Notes: generated from the letters alone by a model not told the origin. 64,000 bases of DNA from Pseudomonas citronellolis (GCF_900112375.1 NZ_FOLS01000009.1:35855-99854); one strand, 5' to 3'. Counted from the first letter of the stretch, positions 26,239 through 35,812 are shown. Made by a program: numbers and translations.

Positions 26239-27189
26239 ATGAAGAAAGTCCTGCTCGCCCTCGTCCTGCTGCTGGCCGCCGGCGCCGGCGTGCTCTACGC
26301 CTTCCCTTCCACCCTGCTGGCCAGCGCCCAGTTCGTCGAGCGCACCCGCGCTGGACTGGACGAGCAGAGCGTGCGCGTCGACGGCCTGGACATCCGCTAC
26401 TACGAGGGCGGCCCGCGCGAGGCGGAGACTGTCCTGCTGGTCCACGGCTTCGGCGCCGACAAGGACAACTGGCCGCGCTTCGCCCGCTTCCTGACCTCGC
26501 GCTACCACGTGCTCATCCCCGACCTGCCCGGTTTCGGCGAAAGCAGCCAGCCCCAGACCATCAGCTACGACGTCGGCACCCAGGCCGAGCGCCTGGTGGA
26601 CTTCGCCAAGGCCCTGGACATCGGCCGCCTGCACCTGGTGGGCAATTCCATGGGCGGGCAGATAGTCGCGCTGATGGCCGCGCGGCATCCGGGCATGGCC
26701 TTCTCCGTGGGCCTGTTCGACAACGCCGGGATCATGGCCCCGCAACAGAGCGAGCTGTTCAAGCGCCTGCTCGGCGGGCAGCCCAACCCGCTGGTGCTGA
26801 GCCGCCCCGAGGACTTTTCCGGGCTGATGGACTTCGTCTTCTACCAGCGCCCGCCGATGCCCGAGCGCCTGCAACTGTACCTGGGCGAGCGCGGCGTGCA
26901 GCGCAGCCAGCTCAACGCCTACATCTTCGGCCAGCTGCGCGAGCGCTACATCCCGCTGGAGCCGGAGCTGCCGAAGATCACCGCGCCCACCCTGCTGCTG
27001 TGGGGCGACCGCGACCGCGTGCTGGACGTTTCCAGCATCGAGGTGATGAAGCCGCTGCTCAGGCATCCCAGCGTGGCCATCCTGCGCGACTGCGGCCACG
27101 TGCCGATGATCGAGCGCCCGGAAGAGACCGCCAGCCACTACCTGGACTTCCTCGAACAGGCCAAGGCCCAGCGCACCGCGGCTCGCTGA
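26239..27189 (+). CDS. alpha/beta hydrolase, lipase-like
   Basis: A 316-residue serine hydrolase. An N-terminal hydrophobic segment (about 4-22, LLALVLLLAAGAGVLYAF) is a signal anchor or signal peptide. Hydrolase motifs: oxyanion HGFGADKDNW, nucleophile elbow GNSMGG, acid in WGDRDRVLD and His in CGHVPM. The ATG at 26239 has AAGGA 7 bases upstream. It corresponds to PAO1 PA2949, annotated as a probable lipase, and is convergent with fabV. The natural substrate is unknown, and no lid or chaperone gene is nearby. Confidence 0.88.
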   Translation: MKKVLLALVLLLAAGAGVLYAFPSTLLASAQFVERTRAGLDEQSVRVDGLDIRYYEGGPREAETVLLVHGFGADKDNWPRFARFLTSRYHVLIPDLPGFGESSQPQTISYDVGTQAERLVDFAKALDIGRLHLVGNSMGGQIVALMAARHPGMAFSVGLFDNAGIMAPQQSELFKRLLGGQPNPLVLSRPEDFSGLMDFVFYQRPPMPERLQLYLGERGVQRSQLNAYIFGQLRERYIPLEPELPKITAPTLLLWGDRDRVLDVSSIEVMKPLLRHPSVAILRDCGHVPMIERPEETASHYLDFLEQAKAQRTAAR

Positions 27190-27200
27190 AGCCAAAATGC

Positions 27201-27226
27201 AGAACCGGCGCCTGGGCGCCGGTTCT
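27201..27226 (-). terminator. terminator of fabV, possibly bidirectional
   Basis: A hairpin with arms AGAACCGGCGCC / GGCGCCGGTTCT separated by 2 bases, followed on the minus strand by GCATTTTGG. It stands between the convergent hydrolase and fabV genes. The plus strand lacks a T run, so termination is mainly expected for fabV. Confidence 0.7.
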
Positions 27227-27247
27227 GTGCAGAGCGAAGATCAGCGC

Positions 27248-28444
27248 TTAAAGCTGGATCAGACCGGGAATCTGCACGTCCGGATTGACGTCCTGCTCGT
27301 AGTCCACGCCGGCGATCTCGAAGCCGAACAGGCGCAGGAACTCGGTCTTGTAGCCGGTGAAGTCGGTCAGCTGGTACAGGTTCTCGTTGGTCACCTGGTT
27401 CCACAGCGCCTTCACCTTGTCCTGTACGTCCGGCTGCAGCTCCTTGTAGTCGGCGCGCAGGCGGCCGTCGGCGTCCAGGTGCGGCTGGCTGCCGTAGAGG
27501 CTGTCGCGGAACAGGCCGTCGACCTGCTCGATGCAACCCTCGTGGGTGCCCTTCTCCTTCATCACCTTGAACAGCAGCGACAGGTACAGCGGCATCATCG
27601 GGATGGCCGAGCTGGCCTGGGTGACCACGGCCTTGAGCACGGATACGCGGGCGTCACCGCCGGTGGCGGCCAGCTTCTCGCGAATGCCCAGGACCTTCTG
27701 GTCCAGGTCCTTCTTGGCGGCGCCGATGGAGCCGTTCCAGTACAGGTCGTGGGTGATCTCTTCGCCCAGGTAGGTGAAGGCGGTGGTCTTCACGCCATCG
27801 GCCAGCACGCCGGCTTCCTGCAGCGCGTCCATCCACATCTGCCAGTCTTCGCCACCCATCACCGCGACGGTGTTGGCGATCTCCTCGGGGGTCGCCGGCT
27901 CCATCACGCTTTCCTTGATCACTTCCTTGTCGGTGTCCAGGCCACGGAAGTTCACGGCCTTGCCCACCGGCTTGAGCACCGAGTTGAAGACTTCTCCGGT
28001 CTTCGGATGGGTGCGGCGCGGGGCGGCCAGGCTGTAGACCACCAGGTCGACCTTGCCCAGGTCCTGCTTGATGGTTTCGATGGTGACCTTCTTCACCTCG
28101 TCGGAGAAGGCGTCGCCGTTGATGCTGCGGGCGTACAGGCCCTTGGCGTGGGCGAACTTCTCGAAGGCCGCCGAGTTGTACCAGCCGGCGGTGCCGGCCT
28201 TGGTCTCGCTGCCCGGGCGCTCGAAGAACACGCCCAGGGTGGCGGCGCCGGCGCCGAAGGCGGCGCTGATGCGCGCGGCCAGGCCGTAGCCGGTGGACGA
28301 GCCGATCACCAGGACCTTCTTCGGACCGTTGGCGATGGGGCCATGCGCCTCGACGTACTCGATCTGTTCCTTGACGTTGGCTTCGCAGCCGGTCGGATGG
28401 GTAGTGACGCAGATGAAGCCACGCACGCGCGGTTTGATGATCAT
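27248..28444 (-). CDS. fabV: enoyl-[acyl-carrier-protein] reductase FabV
   Basis: A 398-residue NADH-dependent enoyl-ACP reductase that completes each round of fatty acid elongation. Recognised by the opening [20 protein letters not shown], the cofactor region [16 protein letters not shown], and the FabV-specific Y-x8-K catalytic pair in [14 protein letters not shown]. FabV is insensitive to triclosan and is the basis of that natural resistance in P. aeruginosa. It lies upstream of the hydrolase and downstream of etfBA on the same strand but is set apart by a terminator at 28605-28628. Confidence 0.97.
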   Translation of the reverse strand: MIIKPRVRGFICVTTHPTGCEANVKEQIEYVEAHGPIANGPKKVLVIGSSTGYGLAARISAAFGAGAATLGVFFERPGSETKAGTAGWYNSAAFEKFAHAKGLYARSINGDAFSDEVKKVTIETIKQDLGKVDLVVYSLAAPRRTHPKTGEVFNSVLKPVGKAVNFRGLDTDKEVIKESVMEPATPEEIANTVAVMGGEDWQMWMDALQEAGVLADGVKTTAFTYLGEEITHDLYWNGSIGAAKKDLDQKVLGIREKLAATGGDARVSVLKAVVTQASSAIPMMPLYLSLLFKVMKEKGTHEGCIEQVDGLFRDSLYGSQPHLDADGRLRADYKELQPDVQDKVKALWNQVTNENLYQLTDFTGYKTEFLRLFGFEIAGVDYEQDVNPDVQIPGLIQL

Positions 28445-28604
28445 GAAAACCTCGTTTGCCAGGTGCCGTTAGAACAGGTTCAGGTACTGAAGACGTTGCG
28501 CATTGTAGATGAGACACCTTCTCTTGGGCGCAACCGGGAGAAGATTCGTGACCAGTGGGTCATCCCCTGCGGCGAACACGGGAAACCCGGGGCCCGAAAT
28601 GAAA

Positions 28605-28628
28605 GAACCCGCTCCTGGGAGCGGGTTC
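28605..28628 (-). terminator. terminator of etfBA
   Basis: A hairpin with arms GAACCCGCTCC / GGAGCGGGTTC and a 2-base loop, followed on the minus strand by TTTCATTTC. It starts about 20 bases after the etfA stop. Confidence 0.75.
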
Positions 28629-28647
28629 CTTCGTCAGCGGTTCAGGC

Positions 28648-29577
28648 TCAGACGGCCTTTTCCAGCTCCGGTACGAGCTCGAACAGATCGCCAACCAGGC
28701 CGTAGTCGGCGACCTGGAAGATCGGCGCCTCTTCGTCCTTGTTGATGGCCACGATGACTTTCGAGTCCTTCATGCCCGCCAGGTGCTGGATGGCACCGGA
28801 GATGCCCACGGCGATGTAGAGCTGCGGGGCAACGATCTTGCCGGTCTGGCCGACCTGCATGTCGTTCGGCACGAAGCCGGCGTCGACGGCGGCGCGGGAA
28901 GCACCGACGGCAGCGCCCAGCTTGTCGGCCAGGGCGTAGAGGATCTTGAAGTTGTCGCCGTTGCCCATGCCGCGGCCACCGGAGACCACGATCTTGGCGG
29001 CGGTCAGTTCCGGACGGTCGGACTTGGCCAGCTCTTCGCCGACGAAGGCGGACTTGCCGGCGTCGGCCGGGCCGGAAACCTGCTCGACGGCAGCCGAACC
29101 GCCTTCGGCGGCGACGGCGTCGAAGCCGGTGGTGCGCACGGTGATGACCTTGACCGGGGCCGAGGACTGCACGGTGGCGATGGCGTTGCCGGCGTAGATC
29201 GGGCGCTTGAAGGTGTCGGCGCTGACCACGTCGATGATCTCGGAGATCTGGTCGACATCCAGCAGCGCGGCGACGCGCGGCAGGTAGTTCTTGCCGTTGG
29301 TGGTGGCGGCGGCCAGGATGTGGCTGTAGCCCTTGCCGAGTTCGGCGACCAGCGGAGCGACGTTCTCCGGCAGTTGGTGGGCGTAGGCGGCGTTGTCGGC
29401 GACCAGCACCTTGGCAACGCCCGCGATCTTGGCGGCGGCTTCGGCCACGGCGCCGACGTTCTGGCCGGCGACCAGCACGGCGACATCGCCACCGATCTTC
29501 TGTGCGGCAGCGACGGTGTTCAGGGTGGCAGCGCCCAGGACGCCGTTGTTGTGCTCAGCGATTACCAGGATAGCCAT
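28648..29577 (-). CDS. etfA: electron transfer flavoprotein, alpha subunit
   Basis: A 309-residue FAD-binding subunit of ETF, which accepts electrons from acyl-CoA dehydrogenases (AtuD among them) and delivers them to ETF-ubiquinone oxidoreductase. The C-terminal FAD domain shows [56 protein letters not shown] and [21 protein letters not shown]. Start and stop of the pair share a base (TGATG) with etfB, so they are translationally coupled. Gene order matches PAO1 PA2951/PA2952. Confidence 0.97.
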   Translation of the reverse strand: MAILVIAEHNNGVLGAATLNTVAAAQKIGGDVAVLVAGQNVGAVAEAAAKIAGVAKVLVADNAAYAHQLPENVAPLVAELGKGYSHILAAATTNGKNYLPRVAALLDVDQISEIIDVVSADTFKRPIYAGNAIATVQSSAPVKVITVRTTGFDAVAAEGGSAAVEQVSGPADAGKSAFVGEELAKSDRPELTAAKIVVSGGRGMGNGDNFKILYALADKLGAAVGASRAAVDAGFVPNDMQVGQTGKIVAPQLYIAVGISGAIQHLAGMKDSKVIVAINKDEEAPIFQVADYGLVGDLFELVPELEKAV

Positions 29578-30326
29578 CAGATTACTTTCGCCTCGTTCTT
29601 CAGTTTCTCGACCAGTTCAGCCACGGACTTGACCTTGATGCCGGCGCTGCGGGCAGCCGGAGCTTCCACTTTCAGGGTCTTCACGGTGGAAGCGGTGGAA
29701 ACGCCGAGGGCGTCCGGGGTCACCACGTCCAGCGGCTTCTTCTTCGCTTTCATGATGTTCGGCAGCGACGCGTAGCGCGGCTCGTTCAGGCGCAGGTCGG
29801 TGGTGACGATCGCCGGCAGGTTCAGCGCAACGGTCTGCAGACCGCCGTCGATTTCACGGGTGACGTTGACCTTGTCGCCAGCGACTTCGACCTTGGAGGC
29901 GAAGGTGCCCTGGGCGTAGCCGGTCAGCGCGGCCAGCATCTGGCCGGTCTGGTTGTTGTCGCTGTCGATGGCCTGCTTGCCGAGGATGACCAGCTGCGGC
30001 TGCTCTTTGTCGACCACGGCCTTCAGGGCCTTGGCGATGGCCAGGGAATTCAGTTCTTCGTTGGTCTCGACCAGGATGGCGCGGTCGGCGCCCAGGGCCA
30101 GGGCGGTGCGCAGTTGTTCCTGGGCCGCGGTCGGGCCGACGGAAACGGCGACGATTTCAGTGGCGACGCCTTTTTCCTTCAGACGCACGGCCTCTTCCAC
30201 GGCGATTTCGCAGAAGGGGTTCATGGACATTTTCACGTTGGCGAGATCGACGCCGGAGTTGTCCGCCTTGACGCGGACCTTGACGTTATAGTCAACCACT
30301 CGTTTGACAGCTACAAGAACCTTCAT
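29577..30326 (-). CDS. etfB: electron transfer flavoprotein, beta subunit
   Basis: A 249-residue subunit that binds AMP and docks the acyl-CoA dehydrogenases. It begins [20 protein letters not shown] and carries the ETF-beta signature region ([28 protein letters not shown]) and the recognition loop near [12 protein letters not shown]. It is the first gene of etfBA and divergent from the ETF-QO gene; a PsrA-type operator lies in the shared upstream region. Confidence 0.97.
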   Translation of the reverse strand: MKVLVAVKRVVDYNVKVRVKADNSGVDLANVKMSMNPFCEIAVEEAVRLKEKGVATEIVAVSVGPTAAQEQLRTALALGADRAILVETNEELNSLAIAKALKAVVDKEQPQLVILGKQAIDSDNNQTGQMLAALTGYAQGTFASKVEVAGDKVNVTREIDGGLQTVALNLPAIVTTDLRLNEPRYASLPNIMKAKKKPLDVVTPDALGVSTASTVKTLKVEAPAARSAGIKVKSVAELVEKLKNEAKVI

Positions 30327-30672
30327 GGATTCCTCGTTTTTCTCCGGTGAATAGGAATGTCGCCAGACAGGCCTGGCCGGTAGTGCACGCCATCTGCGAC
30401 TACATCCAGCGAGACCGCGACCGCAAAACCGTGGCTATCTTGACCGCATCGCCCTGTCGGGTCAATACGCGTGAATGCCCGTTCATAAGGCGCGGAAGCC
30501 GATTCTATCAGGCTTCCGCGCATTTCAAACAAACGTTTGTATTGCCCAAAACGGGGGGTATAACTATGCTGGGCCCTGTCGCTATAATTGCGCCCCGCTC
30601 TGTCCGGGGTAGCGCCCCCGGCCCCATACCAACAAATAGCCTGTAGAGCCTTGAGTTAGGAGAGATCGAGAA
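30327..30672. promoter_or_regulatory. divergent etfBA / ETF-QO control region
   Basis: This 346-base gap has no gene. It holds a PsrA-type site (30526-30539), a perfect 10-base-arm dyad CGCGGAAGCC-N10-GGCTTCCGCG (30491-30520), a candidate plus-strand promoter with TATAAT at 30583-30588 and a weak -35 (ATAACT, 30560-30565, spacer 17), and a weak minus-strand candidate with TTGACC at 30465-30460. The dyad and the PsrA site lie between the two promoters. Confidence 0.6.
30526..30539. promoter_or_regulatory. PsrA-type operator
   Basis: CAAAC-AAAC-GTTTG fits the published PsrA consensus (G/C)AAAC-N2-4-GTTTG/C; it also forms the palindrome ACAAACGTTTGT. PsrA is a TetR-type sensor of long-chain fatty acyl groups in Pseudomonas, and ETF genes have been reported among its targets. 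It is placed about 50 bases upstream of the ETF-QO promoter candidate. Confidence 0.75.
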
Positions 30673-32328
30673 GTGGAACGCGAATACATGGAATTCGACG
30701 TCGTCATCGTCGGCGCCGGCCCCGCCGGTCTGTCCGCCGCATGCCGACTGAAGCAGAAGGCCGCCGACGCGGGTCAGGAGATCAGCGTCTGCGTGGTCGA
30801 GAAGGGTTCCGAAGTAGGCGCCCACATTCTCTCCGGCGCCGTGTTCGAGCCCCGCGCGCTGAACGAGCTGTTCCCCAACTGGAAGGAACTCGAAGCCCCG
30901 CTGAACACTCCGGTCAAGCGCGACGACATCTACGTCCTGAAGAACGACCAGGCCGCCACCAGGGTGCCGAACTTCTTCGTGCCCAAGACCATGCACAACG
31001 AGGGCAACTACATCATCTCCCTGGGCAACCTGTGCCGCTGGCTGGCCCAGCAGGCCGAGGGCCTGGGCGTCGAGATCTACCCGGGCTTCGCCGCCCAGGA
31101 AGCGCTGATCGACGAGAACGGCGTGGTCCGCGGCATCGTCACCGGCGACCTGGGCGTCGACCGTGAAGGCAATCCGAAAGAAGGGTACTACACCCCGGGT
31201 ATGGAGCTGCGCGCCAAGTACACCCTGTTCGCCGAAGGCTGCCGTGGCCACATCGGCAAACAGCTGATCAGGAAGTACAAACTCGACAGCGAAGCCGACG
31301 CCCAGCACTACGGCATCGGCATCAAGGAAATCTGGGACATCGACCCGGCCAAGCACGACCAGGGCCAGGTGGTGCACACCGCCGGCTGGCCGTTGAACGA
31401 CGACAACCCGGGCGGCTCCTTCCTCTATCACCTGGAGAACAACCAGGTGGTGGTCGGCCTGATCATCGACCTGTCCTACAGCAACCCGCACCTGTCGCCC
31501 TTCGACGAGTTCCAGCGCTACAAGCACCACCCGGTGATCAACCAGTACCTCGAAGGCGGCAAGCGCGTGGCCTACGGCGCCCGCGCCATCTGCAAGGGCG
31601 GCCTGAACTCGCTGCCGAAGATGGTCTTCCCCGGCGGCGCGCTGATCGGCTGCGACCTGGGCACCCTGAACTTCGCCAAGATCAAGGGCAGCCACACCGC
31701 CATGAAGTCCGGCATGCTGGCCGCCGAGGCCATCGCCGAAGCCCTGGCCGCCGGCCGTGAAGGCGGCGACGAGCTGAGCAACTACGTGGACGCCTTCAAG
31801 GCCAGCTGGCTGTACGACGAGCTGTTCCGCAGCCGCAACTTCGGCGCGGCCATCCACAAGTTCGGCGCCATCGGCGGCGGTGCCTTCAACTTCATCGACC
31901 AGAACTTCTTCGGCGGCAAGATCCCGCTCACCCTGCACGACACCACCCCGGACTACGCCAGCCTGAAGAAGGCAAGCGAAGCGCCGAAGATCGACTACCC
32001 GAAACCGGACGGCAAGCTGAGCTTCGACAAGCTCTCCTCGGTGTTCCTCTCCAACACCAACCACGAAGAAGACCAGCCGATCCACCTCAAGCTGACCGAC
32101 CCGAGCGTGCCGATCACCAAGAACCTGCCGCTCTACGACGAGCCCGCGCAGCGCTACTGCCCGGCCGGCGTGTACGAAGTGGTGAGCAACGACGACGGCA
32201 GCAAGCGCTTCCAGATCAACGCGCAGAACTGCGTGCACTGCAAGACCTGCGACATCAAGGACCCGGCGCAGAACATCACCTGGATCGCCCCGGAAGGCAC
32301 CGGCGGGCCGAACTATCCCAACATGTAA
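30673..32328 (+). CDS. electron transfer flavoprotein-ubiquinone oxidoreductase
   Basis: A 551-residue membrane-associated iron-sulfur flavoprotein that re-oxidises ETF and reduces ubiquinone. It shows the N-terminal FAD motif VIVGAGPAGLSAA, the ETF-QO central segment, and the C-terminal [4Fe-4S] cysteines (RYCPAGVYE, then CVHCKTCDI). The GTG at 30673 gives MEREYMEFDVV, the usual pseudomonad start; an ATG 15 bases later is a less likely alternative. It corresponds to PAO1 PA2953. With etfBA it channels electrons from fatty-acid and terpene acyl-CoA dehydrogenation to respiration. Confidence 0.96.
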   Translation: MEREYMEFDVVIVGAGPAGLSAACRLKQKAADAGQEISVCVVEKGSEVGAHILSGAVFEPRALNELFPNWKELEAPLNTPVKRDDIYVLKNDQAATRVPNFFVPKTMHNEGNYIISLGNLCRWLAQQAEGLGVEIYPGFAAQEALIDENGVVRGIVTGDLGVDREGNPKEGYYTPGMELRAKYTLFAEGCRGHIGKQLIRKYKLDSEADAQHYGIGIKEIWDIDPAKHDQGQVVHTAGWPLNDDNPGGSFLYHLENNQVVVGLIIDLSYSNPHLSPFDEFQRYKHHPVINQYLEGGKRVAYGARAICKGGLNSLPKMVFPGGALIGCDLGTLNFAKIKGSHTAMKSGMLAAEAIAEALAAGREGGDELSNYVDAFKASWLYDELFRSRNFGAAIHKFGAIGGGAFNFIDQNFFGGKIPLTLHDTTPDYASLKKASEAPKIDYPKPDGKLSFDKLSSVFLSNTNHEEDQPIHLKLTDPSVPITKNLPLYDEPAQRYCPAGVYEVVSNDDGSKRFQINAQNCVHCKTCDIKDPAQNITWIAPEGTGGPNYPNM

Positions 32329-32346
32329 GGCCGCCGTGTAATGAAG

Positions 32347-32381
32347 AACGCCGTTTCCCTCACAGGAAACGGCGTTTTTTT
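32347..32381 (+). terminator. Rho-independent terminator after the ETF-QO gene
   Basis: Perfect 12-base arms AACGCCGTTTCC / GGAAACGGCGTT around CTCACA, followed by a run of T. It begins 18 bases after the stop codon. Confidence 0.95.
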
Positions 32382-32690
32382 GTGCCTGTCGTAAGAGCAA
32401 ACCTGGCGCGGCCGGAGTCCGCTCCTACATTGCAGGCGAGCACGGCTTTTCGTAGGAGCGAGCTTGCTCGCGAACAGACTCCGTTGCAGGGCTCATTCGC
32501 GAGCAAGCTCGCTCCTACGAAGAGCACCTCGGCGCAGCCGGCAAGACAGTTGCTGGACTGTAGGAGCGGGCCCTGCCCGCGAATCGCGCGCAGGGCGCGC
32601 TCCTACAAGGAGCACGGGCGCAGGGGCTTGAGGCCCCAACCGCTGTAGCGACACCTTCCGCGAACTACCGGCCGCTCCGGGACCCGCCGG
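32382..32690. repeat. REP-rich gap between the ETF-QO gene and the DUF1285 gene
   Basis: No gene is seen. It contains a lone right arm (GGAGTCCGCTCCTAC, 32414-32428), a complete REPIN of the AGCTTGCTCGC type at 32451-32519, and a second type of pair at 32560-32607 (GTAGGAGCGGGCCCTGCCCG and GCGCGCAGGGCGCGCTCCTA). Two REP variants therefore sit in tandem in one gap. Confidence 0.8.
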
Positions 32691-33251
32691 TCACGGCTGC
32701 GGGCCGATGGCGAAGAACTCGCCGCCGCTCCACACGCCCAGCCATTCCTGGCCATCGATCAGGCGCGGCACGGCCAGTTCGACCAGTTGGTAGAAGACGT
32801 TGCGGTGGATCAGCGCCTCCAGGTTGCTGCGCACCAGCACGTAGGGCGCCGGTTCCTGGGTCTGCGGGTCGATGTCGACGCGGATCGGGTGTTCGGGGCC
32901 GGCGACGAACTCGTCCTCGACGTTGCTGGTGAAGCGCAGTTGCTGGGCCTCGCCCTGCCCTTCCACGCTCAGCGTCACGGCGACGAAAGGCGCATCGTCG
33001 ACGCGGATGCCGCACTTCTCCACCGGGGTGATCAGGAAGTAGTCGTCGCCATCGCGGCGGATGATGCTGGAGAACAGCTTGACCATCGGCTTGCGCCCGA
33101 TGGGCGTGCCCAGGTAGTACCAGGTGCCGTCGCGGGCGATGCGCATGTCGATGTCGCCGCAGAACGGCGGGTTCCACAGGTGCACGGGCGGCAGGCCCTT
33201 GCTGGCGGGAATCTGCGCCAGCAGGTCGCCGGCCTTGCCTGTATCGGTCAT
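32691..33251 (-). CDS. DUF1285 protein
   Basis: A 186-residue soluble protein of the DUF1285 family, recognisable by PPVHLWNPPFCGDIDMRIARDGTWYYLGTPIGR and LFSSIIRRDGDDYFLITPVEKCGI. Structures of this family show two small beta-rich domains, but no activity is established. It overlaps the DUF4823 gene upstream by 4 bases (ATGA). It is placed after the ETF-QO gene as in P. aeruginosa. Confidence 0.88.
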   Translation of the reverse strand: MTDTGKAGDLLAQIPASKGLPPVHLWNPPFCGDIDMRIARDGTWYYLGTPIGRKPMVKLFSSIIRRDGDDYFLITPVEKCGIRVDDAPFVAVTLSVEGQGEAQQLRFTSNVEDEFVAGPEHPIRVDIDPQTQEPAPYVLVRSNLEALIHRNVFYQLVELAVPRLIDGQEWLGVWSGGEFFAIGPQP

Positions 33252-33859
33252 TGGAACTCCTCGGTCGCCTTCACCCCCAGCAGGCTGCGGGCGTAGCCTT
33301 CCAGCGGCGGCCCGATCAGGTCCTCGGGCCGGGCGTCGTAGAACGTCAGGAAACCGCCGCGGCTGCGGATGGTGGCGCTGTCCAGCAGAAAACGGTTGCC
33401 GGTGTCGATCAGCATCACCTGGATCACGCTGCGGTCGCGTCCGACGTCGTTGTCGGTGTCTTCGTACTCTTCCCAGTTTCCCACATTGTCCTCGCCGCGG
33501 GCGAAGCGCGTGTACAGCAGGTAGTCGGCGCCGGCCGCCCGCGCCTCCTGCATGGCCTCGTCCAGGCCCTCCGGGGCCTTGGCCCGGCGCACCTGCGGGA
33601 AGTATTCGACGAAGCCCTTGAAGGCCTCCTCCGCCACCACGTTGGGCCGCGCATAGGGATGCCCCGGCGGCACGAAGTGCCCCTGGGCGATGTAGATGAA
33701 GGAGTCCGGCTGCACCCGCCAGTTCCCCGTGCGGCGGGTGTGGCTGTGGTCGAGGAAGCCGGCGTCGCCCATGTAGTAGCCGGTGCGTTCGGCCATGTCG
33801 CTGGGCTTCATGCAGCCGGCCAGCGCAGCCAGGGCCAGGGTCAACAACAGGTAGCGCAT
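33248..33859 (-). CDS. DUF4823 lipoprotein
   Basis: A 203-residue protein with lipoprotein signal MRYLLLTLALAALAGC (Cys16). The mature part (ADYLLYTRFARGEDNVGNWEE, VIQVMLIDTGNRFLLDSATI) matches the DUF4823 family, which resembles the small periplasmic domains of outer-membrane assembly factors; function unknown. It is coupled to DUF1285 downstream, and a 64-base gap separates it from the radical SAM gene upstream. Confidence 0.82.
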   Translation of the reverse strand: MRYLLLTLALAALAGCMKPSDMAERTGYYMGDAGFLDHSHTRRTGNWRVQPDSFIYIAQGHFVPPGHPYARPNVVAEEAFKGFVEYFPQVRRAKAPEGLDEAMQEARAAGADYLLYTRFARGEDNVGNWEEYEDTDNDVGRDRSVIQVMLIDTGNRFLLDSATIRSRGGFLTFYDARPEDLIGPPLEGYARSLLGVKATEEFQ

Positions 33860-33923
33860 TCGATCTCTCCGCGGCCGGCGTCGAAAAACCGGCGTTGGCC
33901 GGACGGATGCAGCTTCCGCGCCA

Positions 33924-34814
33924 TCACAGGCCGCGCTGCCATTCCTGGCGCAGCTTCGCCTGCTGCGGCCGCTCGATGGCCTCGCGCACCTGGGCCAGCA
34001 GGCGCGGCTTGTCGGTGCCGAGCACACCCTTGAGCACAAGGTAGTTGGAGGCGTGGTCGCTGCGGAACACAGTGTCGCGCAGCTCCAGGCCCTGCAGCAG
34101 GCGCTCGACCTCGGCGAACAGCTGGGCCTGGCCCAACGGCTGAAAATCGGGGAAGCCTTCGCGGAAACGCTGCTCGCCGGTGGGGAAGCTGACCACCAGG
34201 GTGGAGAGGAACTCCGGCTGCGCGGCGTTCATCAGCCGCGCCGAGTTGTCCGCGTGCTGCTCGCTCAGCCCCTGGCCGCCGAGGCCGTTGAGGATCATCA
34301 CCGAGCGCTTGATGCCGGCCTGGCCGAGCTTGCCCAGGGCATCGAGGGTCGAGGCGTAGGTCTCGCCCTTGTTCACCCGCGCCAGCACCTCGTCGTCGCC
34401 GGACTCGGCGCCGACGTAGGCCATGCCCAGCCCGGCGTCGGCCAGTTCCTTCAGCTCCGCCACCGACTTCTTGCGCAGGTTGCGCGGCAGGCAGTAGCTG
34501 GACACCCGCCGCACCTCCGGCAGGTGCTCGCGGATCGCCCGCAGGACGTTCAGCAGGCGTCGCGTCGGCAGCACCAGGGCATCGCCGTCGGCGAGGAACA
34601 CGCGCTGGACGATCAGGCGCTCGCCGCAGCGGCGGATCTCCTCCAGCACTTCGGCCTCGTCGCGGGCGCGGAATTTCTTCTGCGGCTGCGTGTACATCTC
34701 GCAGAAGCCGCACTGGTTCCAGGAACAGCCGTTGGTCACCGGCAGGATCAGCGAATGCGCCTCGCTCGGCGGGCGGAACACCGGTTCGATATAGGAAATG
34801 GGGAAGTCGTGCAT
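33924..34814 (-). CDS. radical SAM protein with CX4CX2C cluster motif
   Basis: A 296-residue radical SAM enzyme. The cluster cysteines are C30, C35 and C38 in NGCSWNQCGFCEMY, a CX4CX2C spacing instead of the common CX3CX2C; related proteins with CxxNxCxFCxMY are known among uncharacterised COG1032-like enzymes. Later motifs are VFLADGDALVL, GMAYVGAESGDDEVL and LNGLGGQG. No B12-binding or SPASM domain is visible. It lies 29 bases after moaA on the same strand, so the two radical SAM genes may share a transcript. Substrate unknown. Confidence 0.85.
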   Translation of the reverse strand: MHDFPISYIEPVFRPPSEAHSLILPVTNGCSWNQCGFCEMYTQPQKKFRARDEAEVLEEIRRCGERLIVQRVFLADGDALVLPTRRLLNVLRAIREHLPEVRRVSSYCLPRNLRKKSVAELKELADAGLGMAYVGAESGDDEVLARVNKGETYASTLDALGKLGQAGIKRSVMILNGLGGQGLSEQHADNSARLMNAAQPEFLSTLVVSFPTGEQRFREGFPDFQPLGQAQLFAEVERLLQGLELRDTVFRSDHASNYLVLKGVLGTDKPRLLAQVREAIERPQQAKLRQEWQRGL

Positions 34815-34843
34815 GGATCGCTTGGCTTGGGGAATGTCGGGTT

Positions 34844-35812
34844 TCAGCCGCCGATGATCTTCATCACCGTGACGCCGCCGGAGAAGGCCACTTCCTGCTT
34901 GTCCGCCAGGGCCTTCACCAGCAGCCGCTGCAGTGCCGGCAGGGCCTGGTGGCGCGGCTTGTCGAGCAGGTCGCCGACGTAGTGGCGGTTGCTGGAGGAC
35001 AGGCAGCCGTGCAGCCAGCCGGTGGAGGACAGGCGCAGGCGCGAGCAGGTGCGGCAGAAGGGTACGCTTTCGTTGGCGATCACGCCGAAGAAGCCCTGCC
35101 CCGGCACTTCGTAGCGCAGCGCGGTGGCGTCCACCGGGGCGTCGGCCTGGATGTAGGGATGGTCGCGGCCGATCAGTTCGAGCAGCTCGCGCAGGCCGAC
35201 GAACTGGCTGGCGAAGGCGTTGCCGTCGCGGGCCAGGTGGCCCATGCGCATCAGCTCGATGAAGCGCAGTTCGAAGCCACGCGCCAGGCAGTAGTCCAGC
35301 AGCGGGACGACCTGGTCGAGGTTCTGCCCGCGCAGCGGCACCATGTTGACCTTGACCTTCATGCCCGCGGCGCTGGCTTCGTCCAGCCCCTTGAGCACAG
35401 TGGCCAGGTCGCCGCCGCGGGCGATGCCGCGGAAGGCCGCGGCGTCCAGGGTGTCGAGGGAAACGTTCAGCCGGCGGATGCCGCATTCCAGCAGCAGCGG
35501 CAGCTTGCGCGAAAGCAGCTGGCCGTTGCTGGTCAGGCTGATGTCCTTCAGGCCCAGGTGGCTGACGCCATGCAGGAATTCGTCGAGCTTGGGGCTGACC
35601 AGGGGTTCGCCGCCGGTGACGCGCAGGCGTTCGATGCCGGCGGCCTCGATCAGGTAGGCCACGCCGCGCACCAGGCTCTGCGCGGACAGCTCGTCCTGCG
35701 CGGCGACCAGGCGCTTGCCGTCCGGCACGCAATAGGTGCAGGCGTAGTTGCAGGCGGCGGTAAGGCTGACGCGCAGGTTGCGGAAGCGCCTGCCCTGGCG
35801 GTCGACGATCAT
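34844..35812 (-). CDS. moaA: GTP 3',8-cyclase, molybdenum cofactor synthesis
   Basis: A 322-residue radical SAM enzyme converting GTP to 3',8-cyclo-GTP, the first step of molybdopterin synthesis. The N-terminal cluster motif is CNYACTYC; the second cluster uses CRTCSRLRLSSTGWLHGC near residues 255-272. The chain ends with the essential double Gly (KIIGG). MoaC partners are not in the window, and P. aeruginosa carries more than one moaA, so this may be a paralogue. Identification of the enzyme class is firm. Confidence 0.95.
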   Translation of the reverse strand: MIVDRQGRRFRNLRVSLTAACNYACTYCVPDGKRLVAAQDELSAQSLVRGVAYLIEAAGIERLRVTGGEPLVSPKLDEFLHGVSHLGLKDISLTSNGQLLSRKLPLLLECGIRRLNVSLDTLDAAAFRGIARGGDLATVLKGLDEASAAGMKVKVNMVPLRGQNLDQVVPLLDYCLARGFELRFIELMRMGHLARDGNAFASQFVGLRELLELIGRDHPYIQADAPVDATALRYEVPGQGFFGVIANESVPFCRTCSRLRLSSTGWLHGCLSSSNRHYVGDLLDKPRHQALPALQRLLVKALADKQEVAFSGGVTVMKIIGG

